From WHSV01 sp050693895 (GTDB lineage Bacteria > Actinomycetota > CADDZG01 > WHSQ01), in contig JBOGWS010000009.1 in the NCBI GenBank assembly GCA_050693895.1, positions 16,763 through 80,762 on the forward strand: a stretch of DNA of 64,000 nt. The letters are read 5' to 3'. Of this stretch, positions 16,308 through 24,846 are shown in pieces. Position 1 is the stretch's first letter; every line of letters starts with the position of its first letter. The translations under genes and the position numbers were made by a program. Below the pieces are notes generated by a model. It did not search any database, had not been told where the DNA came from, and saw only the letters and a list, made by a program, of their open reading frames with translations.

Positions 16308-18238
16308 ACCTGACGCACCGGCTTCTATCGAAGAATCTGGTGGACGGGGAACTTCGACCCGGCGAGGAGATACACCTGAAGCCGGACCAGGTACTCGTCG
16401 AGGACGCCACTGGCTCGATGACCTACATGCAGTTCGAGTCGCTCGGCGTCGAGCGAGTCAAGGTTCCGCTGGCCGTAATGTACGTCGACCACAATGTGCT
16501 GCAGGTGGACGAGCTGAACGCAGACGAGCATCGTTACCTCCAGTCGTTCTCGTCGCGCTACGGAGTCAAGTGCTCGAAGGCCGGAAACGGGATCTCGCAC
16601 AGCATTCACCTCGAGCGTTTTGCGCGCCCCGGCGAGGTTCTCATCGGAGCCGATTCGCACACCACAATGGCGGGAGCCGCGGGCATGTTCGCGGTGGGTG
16701 CGGGAGGTCTCGACGTCGCGGTTGCACTCGCGGGACACGGTTTCTGGATTCCGTGCCCTTCGGTCGTGGCCGTCGAGTTGCGCGGAGACCTGCCGGACTG
16801 GGTCGAGGCCAAGGACGTCGTCCTGGAGTTGTTGAGGCGGCACGGGACGCGCGGGGGCCGCGACAAGGTGTTCGAGTTCGTCGGCCAGGGTGTGTCGACT
16901 CTGTCGGTGATGGAGCGCGCGACCATCTGCAACATGGTTCTCGAAACGGGGGCCACGACCGGGGTCTTCCCAAGCGACGACCGCACGCGCGAGTGGCTGT
17001 CGGCGCAGAAGCGCGGCGGCGATTTCGTCTCGATGTCGGCCGACGCCGGCGCAGCCTACGACGAGGTCGAGGTCATTGATCTGGCGTCGTTGGTACCGCT
17101 CATCGCTAAACCGCATTCTCCCGGGAACGTCGTGCCCGTCGCCGAGCTCGAGGGCACCGCGGTCGGTCAGGTGTGCGTGGGATCGTCGGTCAATTCCTCG
17201 TACGAGGACCTGGCGCGGGTCGCCGCCGTATTGCGAGACACATCCGTGCATCAAGACGTCGACCTGACGGTCAGTCCGGGCTCGCGCCAGGTTCTCGATG
17301 CCGCCGCGCGCTCGGATGTCTACCGAGATCTCGTGGGGGCCGGCGCACGCGTGCTCGAGGCCGTCTGCGGTCCGTGTATCGGCGTGGGACAAGCTCCATC
17401 GGCGGGGGTCCCTTCGGTTCGAACCTTCAACCGCAACTTCTCGGGGCGAAGCGGGACGGAAGGCGACGTCATCTACCTCTGTTCACCCTCGGTCGCCGCG
17501 GCGACCGCGCTGCGCGGAGTCATCACGGACCCTCGGAGTCTTGGCGCCATCCCGTCCGTCAGCCCGCCGACCTACAGCCCCGAGGTCGTGGACCGCCACA
17601 TCATCGAGCCGGCCGCGGCCGACAAAGCCGCTCGGGTCGAGATCCATAGAGGGCCGAACATCGTGCCGCCTCCGGTGCCGCAGCCCGTGGCACCGAGCGT
17701 TGGATCGCGTGTTCTCATCGTGCTTGGAGACGACGTGTCGACCGGAGACATGGCCCCCGACGGAGCGCTCGGGATTGCGCTCTGGTCCAACATCCCGGCC
17801 TGCGCGGAGTTCATGTTTCGGCGAACCGACCCAGAGTTTCACCGCCGGGCGCTCGAGTGGGGCGGCGGAATCATCGTGGCGGGCCACAACTACGGGCAGG
17901 GTTCGTCGCGCGAACAGGCTGCGCTGTCGGCTTCGCACCTTGGCATTCGCACGGTCGTAGCGAAGAGCTTTGCGCGCATCCACCGGCAGAACCTGATCGC
18001 TCAGGGGATCTTGCCGTTGCTCTTCGCGTCCGAGGACGACCACGACGCCGTTGCGCTGGGGGACGAGTGGCTGATCGAGGACCTCGGTGACGCGGTCGCC
18101 GACGGCGCGATGTTGGTGGACTGCCGCACGGGTGCGGGCTCGCACGTTCAACTGGGGATCGAGCTGCTGCTGCGCGAAAGAGAGATCCTGCTCTCGGGAG
18201 GGATGCTGGGCTACCTTCGGCCGTCTTCTACACGCTAG
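16304..18238 (+). CDS. Aconitase-family hydro-lyase with an altered [4Fe-4S] ligand set
   Basis: A 644-residue protein of bacterial/archaeal aconitase type. Landmarks are DHNVLQVD, GADSHTTMAGAAGMFAVGAGG, VCGPCIGVGQAPSAG with Cys355 and Cys358, and the swivel domain with GDDVSTGDMAPDG and AGHNYGQGSSREQAALSA. Aconitases normally supply the third cluster cysteine in GSCTNSSYED. Here the segment reads VCVGSSVNSSYED, so residue 295 is Ser and the nearest Cys is 291. The protein may use a shifted ligand, bind a poor cluster, or have diverged in reaction. The GTG start overlaps the preceding stop (GTGA). It is the last gene of the operon. Confidence 0.87.
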   Translation: MNLTHRLLSKNLVDGELRPGEEIHLKPDQVLVEDATGSMTYMQFESLGVERVKVPLAVMYVDHNVLQVDELNADEHRYLQSFSSRYGVKCSKAGNGISHSIHLERFARPGEVLIGADSHTTMAGAAGMFAVGAGGLDVAVALAGHGFWIPCPSVVAVELRGDLPDWVEAKDVVLELLRRHGTRGGRDKVFEFVGQGVSTLSVMERATICNMVLETGATTGVFPSDDRTREWLSAQKRGGDFVSMSADAGAAYDEVEVIDLASLVPLIAKPHSPGNVVPVAELEGTAVGQVCVGSSVNSSYEDLARVAAVLRDTSVHQDVDLTVSPGSRQVLDAAARSDVYRDLVGAGARVLEAVCGPCIGVGQAPSAGVPSVRTFNRNFSGRSGTEGDVIYLCSPSVAAATALRGVITDPRSLGAIPSVSPPTYSPEVVDRHIIEPAAADKAARVEIHRGPNIVPPPVPQPVAPSVGSRVLIVLGDDVSTGDMAPDGALGIALWSNIPACAEFMFRRTDPEFHRRALEWGGGIIVAGHNYGQGSSREQAALSASHLGIRTVVAKSFARIHRQNLIAQGILPLLFASEDDHDAVALGDEWLIEDLGDAVADGAMLVDCRTGAGSHVQLGIELLLREREILLSGGMLGYLRPSSTR

Positions 18239-18307
18239 GGCGATCCTCATGGGCGGGCGACCCGGTGCCGATGCTCCTCGAGATGGATTCTCCGGGAAGC
18301 GATTGAC

Positions 18308-18976
18308 GTGCTGGCATGGATCGGCGTTGCGTTGCTGGTCGCGGCCGGTTGTGTCGCGATCCGATGGATGTCGGCACGCACGGATGCGCTCGGCCGCTCT
18401 CGTCCCTTTCCCTACATAGCCGTCGTTGTCCTGATTGCGCTCGGTAGCTCGGCGCTTGCACCATTGTTTCTTCGGGTTCGCCTCGAACGCCGGCTCGCGT
18501 CCTCTGCTTCGGAGTTGGTTGGAACGAAGGTCGGGGTTCGCTGCCAGAGCTTCGGGGGAGCCTTCGTGGACGCGGGGGCCGACTTGGGGTACGTGGTCTT
18601 CGGAGCTGACGGCAAGCCCGAGCAACGGACGCTAATCAAGCGAAAGCAGTGTGCGGATCTGTCCGACTATCTGGGCTCCGACAAGCAGCACCCAACGCAC
18701 GACCAGATCGTCGCGGTCCACGTGCTCACTCACGAGACCATCCACATGACCGGAGTGCGGAACGAGGCCCACACCGAATGCTTGGCGATGCAGCGTGACG
18801 CGGGGATGGCTCAACTCCTCGGAGCGTCACCCGAGGCGGCCGGGGAGCTTGCGATCGCTTACTGGCGCGATGTCTATCCCTGGATGCCGGCGGCCTATCG
18901 CTCGGAGGAATGCGCGCCCGGCAAGGCCCTCGACGCCGGCCGACTCGACGCGCCGTGGGTGCTCGCCACGAGATAG
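18308..18976 (+). CDS. Putative membrane zinc metalloprotease (HExxH)
   Basis: A 222-residue protein that I do not recognise by name. It has two hydrophobic segments (LAWIGVALLVAAGCVAI and PYIAVVVLIALGSSALAPLFL), so it is probably anchored in the membrane with the rest outside. An HExxH zinc motif is present in LTHETIHMTGVRNEAHTEC, with a Glu a few residues later that could be the third ligand. Four cysteines in the soluble part could pair as disulfides. The GTG start at 18308 is provisional. No substrate is suggested by its neighbours. Confidence 0.65.
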   Translation: MLAWIGVALLVAAGCVAIRWMSARTDALGRSRPFPYIAVVVLIALGSSALAPLFLRVRLERRLASSASELVGTKVGVRCQSFGGAFVDAGADLGYVVFGADGKPEQRTLIKRKQCADLSDYLGSDKQHPTHDQIVAVHVLTHETIHMTGVRNEAHTECLAMQRDAGMAQLLGASPEAAGELAIAYWRDVYPWMPAAYRSEECAPGKALDAGRLDAPWVLATR

Positions 18977-19139
18977 AGGTCGCCACTCTTCGCCGAACAC
19001 GGAGTCTTTGTAAGAAAGGTAACGGAACTTCATTTCTCATGACATTTTCTTTGGGAACTGCTTTTCGTAACGATTCGAGGACGGTGCCTCCCTAGCTTGT
19101 CGCTCAGTAAGCAAGCGGTCGACCTTGGGGAGGACCCAT

Positions 19140-19622
19140 ATGTTGAAGAAGTTCCTGTCCGTCGCGGTGGCGGCATGTCTCGTGATTCCCGCCGGAAGCG
19201 CATTTGCTGGAGAGGAACCGGCACCGGAGCGAACTCGTGTGGACATCGTAGGAATGGACTACCACTTCATGCTGGCCGACGGAGACGAGTTCCCCAGGAA
19301 GCTGGCGAAGGGGGCTTACAAGTTCACGTTCCGCAACGACAGCGAAAAGCGGATCCACGAAGTGGTCATGTTCAAGTTGCTCCACGGAAAGAAGCTCTAC
19401 TGGCTCCTGAGGATGCCCGAGAAGAAGGCGCAGCGTCACGTTCGGTTCGTGGGTGCGACCTTCGCGATGCCCGGCAAGGAAGCAAAGAGGCCGATCAGGG
19501 CGGACCTGACCAAGGGTCGTTACGCCATGCTCTGCTTCGTGCAGAACCGAAAGAGGACAAAGCCGCACTTCCTGAAGGGAATGAAGCACCGCTTCAACGT
19601 CGTCAGTCCCACGGAGCTGTAG
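19140..19622 (+). CDS. Secreted cupredoxin-like protein
   Basis: A 160-residue protein with a signal peptide (MLKKFLSVAVAACLVIPAGSAFA) and a mature beta-rich domain. Residues placed like type 1 copper ligands are KRIHEVV, MLCFVQ, KPHFLKGM (His, Cys, His, Met), although the spacing between Cys and the second His is longer than in classic cupredoxins. It is Lys/Arg-rich. GGGGAGGA just before the ATG supports the start. It stands alone. Copper binding is an inference from the ligand pattern. Confidence 0.7.
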   Translation: MLKKFLSVAVAACLVIPAGSAFAGEEPAPERTRVDIVGMDYHFMLADGDEFPRKLAKGAYKFTFRNDSEKRIHEVVMFKLLHGKKLYWLLRMPEKKAQRHVRFVGATFAMPGKEAKRPIRADLTKGRYAMLCFVQNRKRTKPHFLKGMKHRFNVVSPTEL

Positions 19623-19653
19623 CTCCTTAGCGGCAGGTCAACTTCACCTTGTA

Positions 19654-19685
19654 GGCCGGCGTCCCTGTCTTTTGGGGCGCCGGTC
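19654..19685. terminator. Hairpin between convergent genes, probable bidirectional terminator
   Basis: GGCCGGCGTCCC pairs with GGGGCGCCGGTC over twelve positions, two of them G-U, around the loop TGTCTTTT. It sits between the ends of two convergent genes. No T-run follows on either strand, so it may pause or protect transcripts rather than terminate strongly. Confidence 0.5.
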
Positions 19686-19703
19686 TCGCGCGAGGCCACC
19701 GGC

Positions 19704-20114
19704 TCAGCCCTTTTTGGTTGGGCCAACCCTGTCTATCGAGATTCGGATGATCAGACGCCTCTCCTCCTCCATCGCCCTTCTGTAATCGTCCCAGTCGGGA
19801 TGTTCGCCCGATATCCGTCGGTAATAGTCGATCAGTCTCTCCATAGCATGGGGCTGGGATATCAAGTCGACCTTGCCGTCGATCTGTATCCAGTCTCCGT
19901 AGAAGCCGTCGCTAAAGACACAGACGGTCGCCCTCGGATCTCGCCTCAGGTTGCGAACCTTGTAGGCGGTCTCGCGACTGCTGATGACGACGTAGCCGTC
20001 ACCGTCGATACCGACGGTTATCGGCGAGGTCTGGACTCCGTCGTCGGCCTTACGGGTCACAAGCACGGCTCGGTGATTCCTGCTGACGAACTCGAGCGCA
20101 TCGTCGCGGTTCAT
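19704..20114 (-). CDS. PPOX-class F420/flavin-dependent enzyme (pyridoxamine 5'-phosphate oxidase fold)
   Basis: A 136-residue split-barrel protein. The pattern RAVLVTRKADDGVQTSPITVGID, then VISSRETAYKVRNLRRDPRATVCVFSD, then WIQIDGKVDLI is that of the Rv1155-like F420-binding PPOX family. Members reduce biliverdin, quinones or xenobiotics with F420H2. AAAGGAGA just before the ATG is a near-ideal ribosome site. It is convergent with the cupredoxin-like gene. Confidence 0.88.
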   Translation of the reverse strand: MNRDDALEFVSRNHRAVLVTRKADDGVQTSPITVGIDGDGYVVISSRETAYKVRNLRRDPRATVCVFSDGFYGDWIQIDGKVDLISQPHAMERLIDYYRRISGEHPDWDDYRRAMEEERRLIIRISIDRVGPTKKG

Positions 20115-20330
20115 AGCTGATCTCCTTTGGTCGTGAGAGAGAACCTACTGGGCGTGGGGGTCATGGAGGCTCCCGCTGGGCCCGCGGCGGGTACGGTTTG
20201 CTCCCCTAATTGACTAGTCCGCACCCCGATCGGGCCGGCCCATCTAGTCCCATAACGGCGGCAAGAAATGAGCCTGCCTGCCTATTGGGAAAAAGTTACA
20301 GGCGGCCGATGTCCTCAGGGAACGGGATTC

Positions 20331-20353
20331 CTCGGCGACCCAGGTCGCCCGAG
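20331..20353 (+). promoter_or_regulatory. Structured leader hairpin upstream of the subtilase
   Basis: CTCGGCGACC and GGTCGCCCGAG can pair (one bulged C) around a two-base gap, ending about 12 bases before the GGAGGA ribosome site. The 258-base gap 20115-20372 also holds a GCCTG/CAGGC pair and two copies of CTAGTCC. It may affect translation. I compared it with known riboswitch classes from memory and found no convincing match. Confidence 0.3.
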
Positions 20354-20372
20354 AGCTAGCCATGGAGGACGA

Positions 20373-22124
20373 ATGTCGCATTTCGGAACGCGAGCTGCAG
20401 GGGGCACTGGGCGGAGAGTCGTCGCCGCTTCCCTCGGCGCGCTGCTACTGGCTCTGATTGGCGGCACCGGCGCACACGCCCGCGAGGCGGGGGACCGCTA
20501 CTCGACCGTGATCGTCCAGGCCATGCCGGGCGAACGATCTGCGGCGGCGAACCTGGTTCGCTCGGTCGGCGGACGGGTCGGCCGCCATCTCGACGTCATA
20601 AACGGGTTCTCCGCTCGCGTTCCGTCGAGCGCCATCGCCTCTCTGGGCGAAACCTCGTCCGTACGCGCAGTTACGCCTAACGGCCGAGTCTCGCTGTCCA
20701 GCCACACCAACGTAAGCCCGGGCACCGGAAAGGGGTCGAGCTACGACGTCACGCGAGCAATCGGGGCCCGCAAGTTGTGGGAGCAGGGTTACACCGGCAG
20801 CGGGGTCGACGTTGCTCTCATCGACTCGGGCGTCGCCCCGGTCAGAGGTCTCCGGTCCGCGGGCAAGATTCTCCACGGTCCTGACTTCTCGTGGGAGTCC
20901 CAGGCGGAGAATCTGAGATACCTCGACACCTACGGGCACGGGACGCACATGGCCGGACTCATCACCGGGCGGGAGGGACCCGCCGGCGCTGCCTACCACA
21001 CGAACAATCACAACCATTTCGGAGTTGCTCCCGATTCGCGCCTCGTCAGCCTCAAAGTGGCCGACGCCAAAGGGCTCACGGACGTAACACAGGTGATCGC
21101 GGCCATCGACTGGGTCATCGCTCATCGGAACGACGCAGGCATGAACATTCGTGTGCTCAGCCTTTCGTTCGGAACCGACGGCACCCAGACCTACTTGCTG
21201 GACCCACTTTCCTTCGCCGTCGAACGCGCATGGAAGAAGGGGATCGTTGTCGTAGCTGCCGCCGGGAACACTGGTTTCGGTGATCTGAGCCTCAACAACC
21301 CGGCGTTCAATCCGTTCGTCATTGCGGTCGGCGCCACCGACACCAGGGGCACCGATTCGATCTCAGACGATGTCGTCCCAAGTTGGTCGACGACTGGAAA
21401 CATTCTGCGAAATCCCGACGTGGTCGCGCCCGGAACTTCGGTCGTAAGCTACAGAAACCGTCAGTCCTACATCGACAAGCACCACCAGGAAGGCCGAATC
21501 GGCAGGCGTTACTTCAAGGGCAGCGGAACGTCGCAGGCGACCGCGGTGACCTCGGGAGCCGTGGCGCTGTTGCTGGATCGCAGGCCGAACCTGAAGCCCG
21601 ACCAGGTCAAGAAAGCGCTCACCGCGACCGCCACGCGATTGCCAGGTGCTAGCTCGCGTGCCCAGGGACGCGGTCTGCTCAACCTGCCGGCCGCCAATAC
21701 GTATTCTTCGTTCTTTCTCTCGGGCCAGCTCCACCTCCCCGGCACCGGCCTCGGGGGCCTTCTCGGAGCGCGCGGCTCGAACATCATTTCGTCCTCCGGC
21801 GTGCCCCTGGTCGGCGAGAAAGACATCTTCGGCCAGCCCTGGCTGGCTACGACGATCACGAACCTCGGCAACAGTCTTCTCGGAATTTTCAACGGCACGC
21901 TTCTCTCGGGGCTGGGTTTCGTCACCGATCCGGTTCTCGGGCTCGTGTGGGAAACCGTCGGGTGGGAACGGAACGACTGGGCCGGCAGCCGTTGGACCGA
22001 CGAATCGTGGACTGGAAGTCGATGGACCGGTAGCCGCTGGACCGGCAGCCGGTGGACGGGAAGTCGGTGGACGGGAAGCCGGTGGACGGGCGATACGTGG
22101 TCGAGTGCTTCTTGGGGCGACTAG
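20373..22124 (+). CDS. Secreted subtilisin-like serine protease with C-terminal WTGSR repeats
   Basis: A 583-residue subtilase. It has a signal peptide (residues 1-36), an inhibitor-I9-type propeptide (about 43-108), and a catalytic domain with Asp151 (ALIDSGVAP), His189 (YGHGTHMAG) and Ser387 (GSGTSQATAVTSG). After a hydrophobic Gly/Leu-rich stretch, the last 50 residues are pentapeptides of the form WTGSR, followed by WTGDTWSSASWGD. Similar W-rich tails occur on actinobacterial secreted proteases and probably bind or anchor. GGAGGA precedes the ATG at 20373. The stop abuts the TTG start of the GGDEF-EAL gene. Confidence 0.92.
   Translation: MSHFGTRAAGGTGRRVVAASLGALLLALIGGTGAHAREAGDRYSTVIVQAMPGERSAAANLVRSVGGRVGRHLDVINGFSARVPSSAIASLGETSSVRAVTPNGRVSLSSHTNVSPGTGKGSSYDVTRAIGARKLWEQGYTGSGVDVALIDSGVAPVRGLRSAGKILHGPDFSWESQAENLRYLDTYGHGTHMAGLITGREGPAGAAYHTNNHNHFGVAPDSRLVSLKVADAKGLTDVTQVIAAIDWVIAHRNDAGMNIRVLSLSFGTDGTQTYLLDPLSFAVERAWKKGIVVVAAAGNTGFGDLSLNNPAFNPFVIAVGATDTRGTDSISDDVVPSWSTTGNILRNPDVVAPGTSVVSYRNRQSYIDKHHQEGRIGRRYFKGSGTSQATAVTSGAVALLLDRRPNLKPDQVKKALTATATRLPGASSRAQGRGLLNLPAANTYSSFFLSGQLHLPGTGLGGLLGARGSNIISSSGVPLVGEKDIFGQPWLATTITNLGNSLLGIFNGTLLSGLGFVTDPVLGLVWETVGWERNDWAGSRWTDESWTGSRWTGSRWTGSRWTGSRWTGSRWTGDTWSSASWGD
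21978..22097 (+). repeat. Tandem 15-bp coding repeats (WTGSR pentapeptides)
   Basis: Eight consecutive 15-base units encode WAGSR, WTDES, five copies of WTGSR, and WTGDT. Silent variation between units (AGT/AGC, CGA/CGC/CGG) shows the array is not a very recent expansion. It forms the C-terminal tail of the subtilase. Confidence 0.9.
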
Positions 22125-24710
22125 TTGAGCGAACAGTGCAACGGACCCGAGACCAATAACGCTTCTGCCAGGCCGGTGCGGACTCCCCGCACCGGCCCCA
22201 TGCTTGTCTGGTACCTGAACGCGCTGCTGCTGGCGGCGGCTCTGTTCATCTATCTCGGTCCGTTCTCGGTCCTCGAGCATGGCCCCGCGCGCCTCCTCAT
22301 CCCCTGGTGGGTGCTTGCCGTGGGCTTCTTCGTTGCCGAGAAGAACCTCGTGCACCTCGAGTTTCGTCGTCACTCTCATAGCTACTCGTTGTTCGAAATC
22401 CCTCTGGTCGCCGGCTTCTTCTTCGCGCCGCCGGGGGCGATCGCGCTCGCGCAGCTCGTGAACCTTTCTGCTTCGCTGTTCCAGCGCCGGGAGTTCGTGA
22501 AGAACGCATTCAACTTCGCCAACGCCACGTTCAGCATGGGTGTTGCGCTTCTCGTGTTCTTCTCTCTGGCGGATGCGTCCGGTCCCAGCGTCCTCCGTAA
22601 CTCGGTTGCGGCGTTTCTGGCAGCCCTCGCCTTCTCGGTGCTCGAAGCGGCCATGGTCATGGCTGCGATGTTCCTTGCGACTGGAGATCTCCCCAAGGGG
22701 AGCCTGCGACGAAGCCTGGGTTTTGGGGTTCTCGTGTCTGTGACAAACACATCTCTCGCCCTGATGGCGACCACCATCCTGTGGTTCGATCCCAAAGCGA
22801 CGATCCTCTTCTTGGTGCCGACCGTGGTGCTTTTCTTCGCCTACAAGACGTTCGTGTGGCAGCGCCGGAAGAGCGAAAGCCTCGAGTCTCTCTACGAATC
22901 GACTCGGACTTTGCATCACTCGGTGGACTCCGGGCCCGCAACGCGCGATCTGCTCGAGCAGGTAAAGAAGATGTTCCGCTCAGAGGTTGCCGAGTTCCTG
23001 TTGTTCGCCACAACCGAGCAGGAGGCTCACGTCAGGGTCACCCTCGACACAGGTGGGGAGTTGCACATCATCAAGTCCAACGTCCTGGATCCGACAGAGG
23101 ACGTGTGGATGCACGTTGCCTCGCAGGACCGAGCCCAGCTGATTGGACGTCCGGTACGTGAGCAGGAACTTGCCGACCAACTGGCCGCGCGCGGCTTGCG
23201 GGACGCCATGGTCGCCCCACTCCGGGGTGAAGATGGTGTCATTGGGACCCTCCTTGTTGGGAATCGGGTGGGGGAGACTTTCCGAACGGACGACCTTCCA
23301 TTGTTCGAGACATTGGCGAACCACGCGAGCGTCTCGCTAGCGAACGCTCGCTTGATGGACCGTCTGAGGGAGGAAGCCGCCGAGAAGGAGTACCAGGCCC
23401 TCCACGATTCACTCACGGGTTTGCCGAACCGAACTCTCTTCCGCGATCGAGTGGAGCATGCACTGGCCTCTCTCGAGCCGCGCGGCTCACTCGCCGTCCT
23501 TCTGGCGGACCTCGACCGCTTCAAGGAGATCAACGACACGCTCGGGCATCACAACGGAGATCTGTTGCTGACCGAGGTCGCCCGTCGTCTGCGAACGGCG
23601 CTCGACTCGGCCGTGACCGTTGCCCGCTTCAGCGGTGATGAGTTCGCCCTACTTGTTCCTCGTATCGACTCGGTCGAGGACGCGACCGCAACCGCTCAGC
23701 GGGTCCTTGACATCCTTCAGGAGTCCTTCGCCCTTGCAGACGTCGAAATCAACATCAACGCAAGCCTCGGAATCGCGGTTCATCCTCTGCATGGATCCGA
23801 CGCAAACAAGCTCATTCAGCGCGCCGATGTGGCCATGTACGTTGCGAAGGAGACGCACTCGGGCTTCGAAGTCTATTCAACCGATCGTGATGGCTACAGT
23901 CCTGCTCGACTAGCTCTGGCGTCCGAACTTCGTCAGGCCATCGAGAACGAGGATCTGCTCGTTCACTACCAGCCCAAGGTCGACATCAGGACGAGACGAG
24001 TCGTCGGCGTCGAAGCACTCGTCCGATGGATCCACCCCGAGCATGGTTTCATGCCGCCCGACGAGTTCATTCCGCTCGCCGAGCACACAGGATTGATTCA
24101 GCCCCTAACGAAACTGGTACTTCGCTCGGCCCTTCGCCAGTGCCGCGAGTGGCAGGCCGCGGGGCTGGATCTCGACGTCTCCGTCAACCTCTCGGTTCGA
24201 AGTCTTCTCGACCTGCAACTGCCACAAAGCGTTGCGGCCTTGCTGCGCGAGTTCTCCGTCGAACCGACTCGCCTCGTCCTCGAGATCACGGAAAGCAGCA
24301 TCATGGCCGATCCGATCCGAGCAGCCGACGTGGTCGACCGCCTCAGTGGTCTCGGAATCGGTCTCGCGATCGACGACTTCGGTACCGGCTACTCGTCGTT
24401 GTCCTACCTGAAGCGTCTGCCCGTTTCAGAGATCAAGATCGACAAGTCCTTCGTCATGTCGATGACGAGCCAGGAAAACGACGCCGTAATCGTTCGCTCG
24501 ACGGTCGACCTGGGACGGAACCTCGGCCTGCGAGTCGTCGCCGAGGGAGTGGAGACGATCGAGATGTTCAACGAGCTCAAGAGGCTCGGATGCGACATCG
24601 CTCAGGGGTACCTGTTGAGTCGCCCGCTGGCCGCGGACGATCTGACGGCCTGGGCAAAGGACTGGCGCTCGGCAGAAGAGGGCGCGCTCGTTGCTTCTTT
24701 CGCATCCTGA
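22125..24710 (+). CDS. Membrane diguanylate cyclase/phosphodiesterase (GAF-GGDEF-EAL)
   Basis: An 861-residue signalling protein. Residues 26-250 hold about seven membrane segments (MASE-like), 270-410 a GAF-like domain, 420-580 a GGDEF domain and 595-850 an EAL domain. The cyclase motif reads SGDEF, normally active. The inhibitory RxxD upstream of it is not conserved. The EAL domain looks complete (GVEALVRW, EITES, DDFGTGYSSLSYLKRLPV, EIKIDKSFV), so phosphodiesterase activity is likely. The TTG start immediately follows the subtilase stop, so the two are probably cotranscribed. The Met at 22200 is an alternative start. Confidence 0.92.
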   Translation: MSEQCNGPETNNASARPVRTPRTGPMLVWYLNALLLAAALFIYLGPFSVLEHGPARLLIPWWVLAVGFFVAEKNLVHLEFRRHSHSYSLFEIPLVAGFFFAPPGAIALAQLVNLSASLFQRREFVKNAFNFANATFSMGVALLVFFSLADASGPSVLRNSVAAFLAALAFSVLEAAMVMAAMFLATGDLPKGSLRRSLGFGVLVSVTNTSLALMATTILWFDPKATILFLVPTVVLFFAYKTFVWQRRKSESLESLYESTRTLHHSVDSGPATRDLLEQVKKMFRSEVAEFLLFATTEQEAHVRVTLDTGGELHIIKSNVLDPTEDVWMHVASQDRAQLIGRPVREQELADQLAARGLRDAMVAPLRGEDGVIGTLLVGNRVGETFRTDDLPLFETLANHASVSLANARLMDRLREEAAEKEYQALHDSLTGLPNRTLFRDRVEHALASLEPRGSLAVLLADLDRFKEINDTLGHHNGDLLLTEVARRLRTALDSAVTVARFSGDEFALLVPRIDSVEDATATAQRVLDILQESFALADVEININASLGIAVHPLHGSDANKLIQRADVAMYVAKETHSGFEVYSTDRDGYSPARLALASELRQAIENEDLLVHYQPKVDIRTRRVVGVEALVRWIHPEHGFMPPDEFIPLAEHTGLIQPLTKLVLRSALRQCREWQAAGLDLDVSVNLSVRSLLDLQLPQSVAALLREFSVEPTRLVLEITESSIMADPIRAADVVDRLSGLGIGLAIDDFGTGYSSLSYLKRLPVSEIKIDKSFVMSMTSQENDAVIVRSTVDLGRNLGLRVVAEGVETIEMFNELKRLGCDIAQGYLLSRPLAADDLTAWAKDWRSAEEGALVASFAS

Positions 24711-24846
24711 GTCCAGCCCTCTCCGGTCTCAGGACTAATTCACCCGGAGCGTGGCACAAGTCGTCGTCCCGCTAACCGACCGGCTGGGTCATTGCGTTGT
24801 CCGATAACCGCTAGTCGAACGCTCGAGGGGCTGCGAGGATGGGTCG

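Noticed and set aside
20115..20372. Possible riboswitch (c-di-GMP or c-di-AMP type) in front of the subtilase, suggested by the c-di-GMP enzyme downstream
   Set aside because: I compared the conserved loops of both classes from memory and could not place them. Only general hairpins remain.
21978..22097. Short direct repeats that could suggest a CRISPR-like array
   Set aside because: The 15-base units are contiguous without spacers, keep the reading frame and encode a protein tail.
21363..22919. A 518-codon open frame on the reverse strand
   Set aside because: It spans the antisense of the subtilase tail and the GGDEF-EAL start. Its Pro/Ser repeats are just the WTGSR array read backwards.
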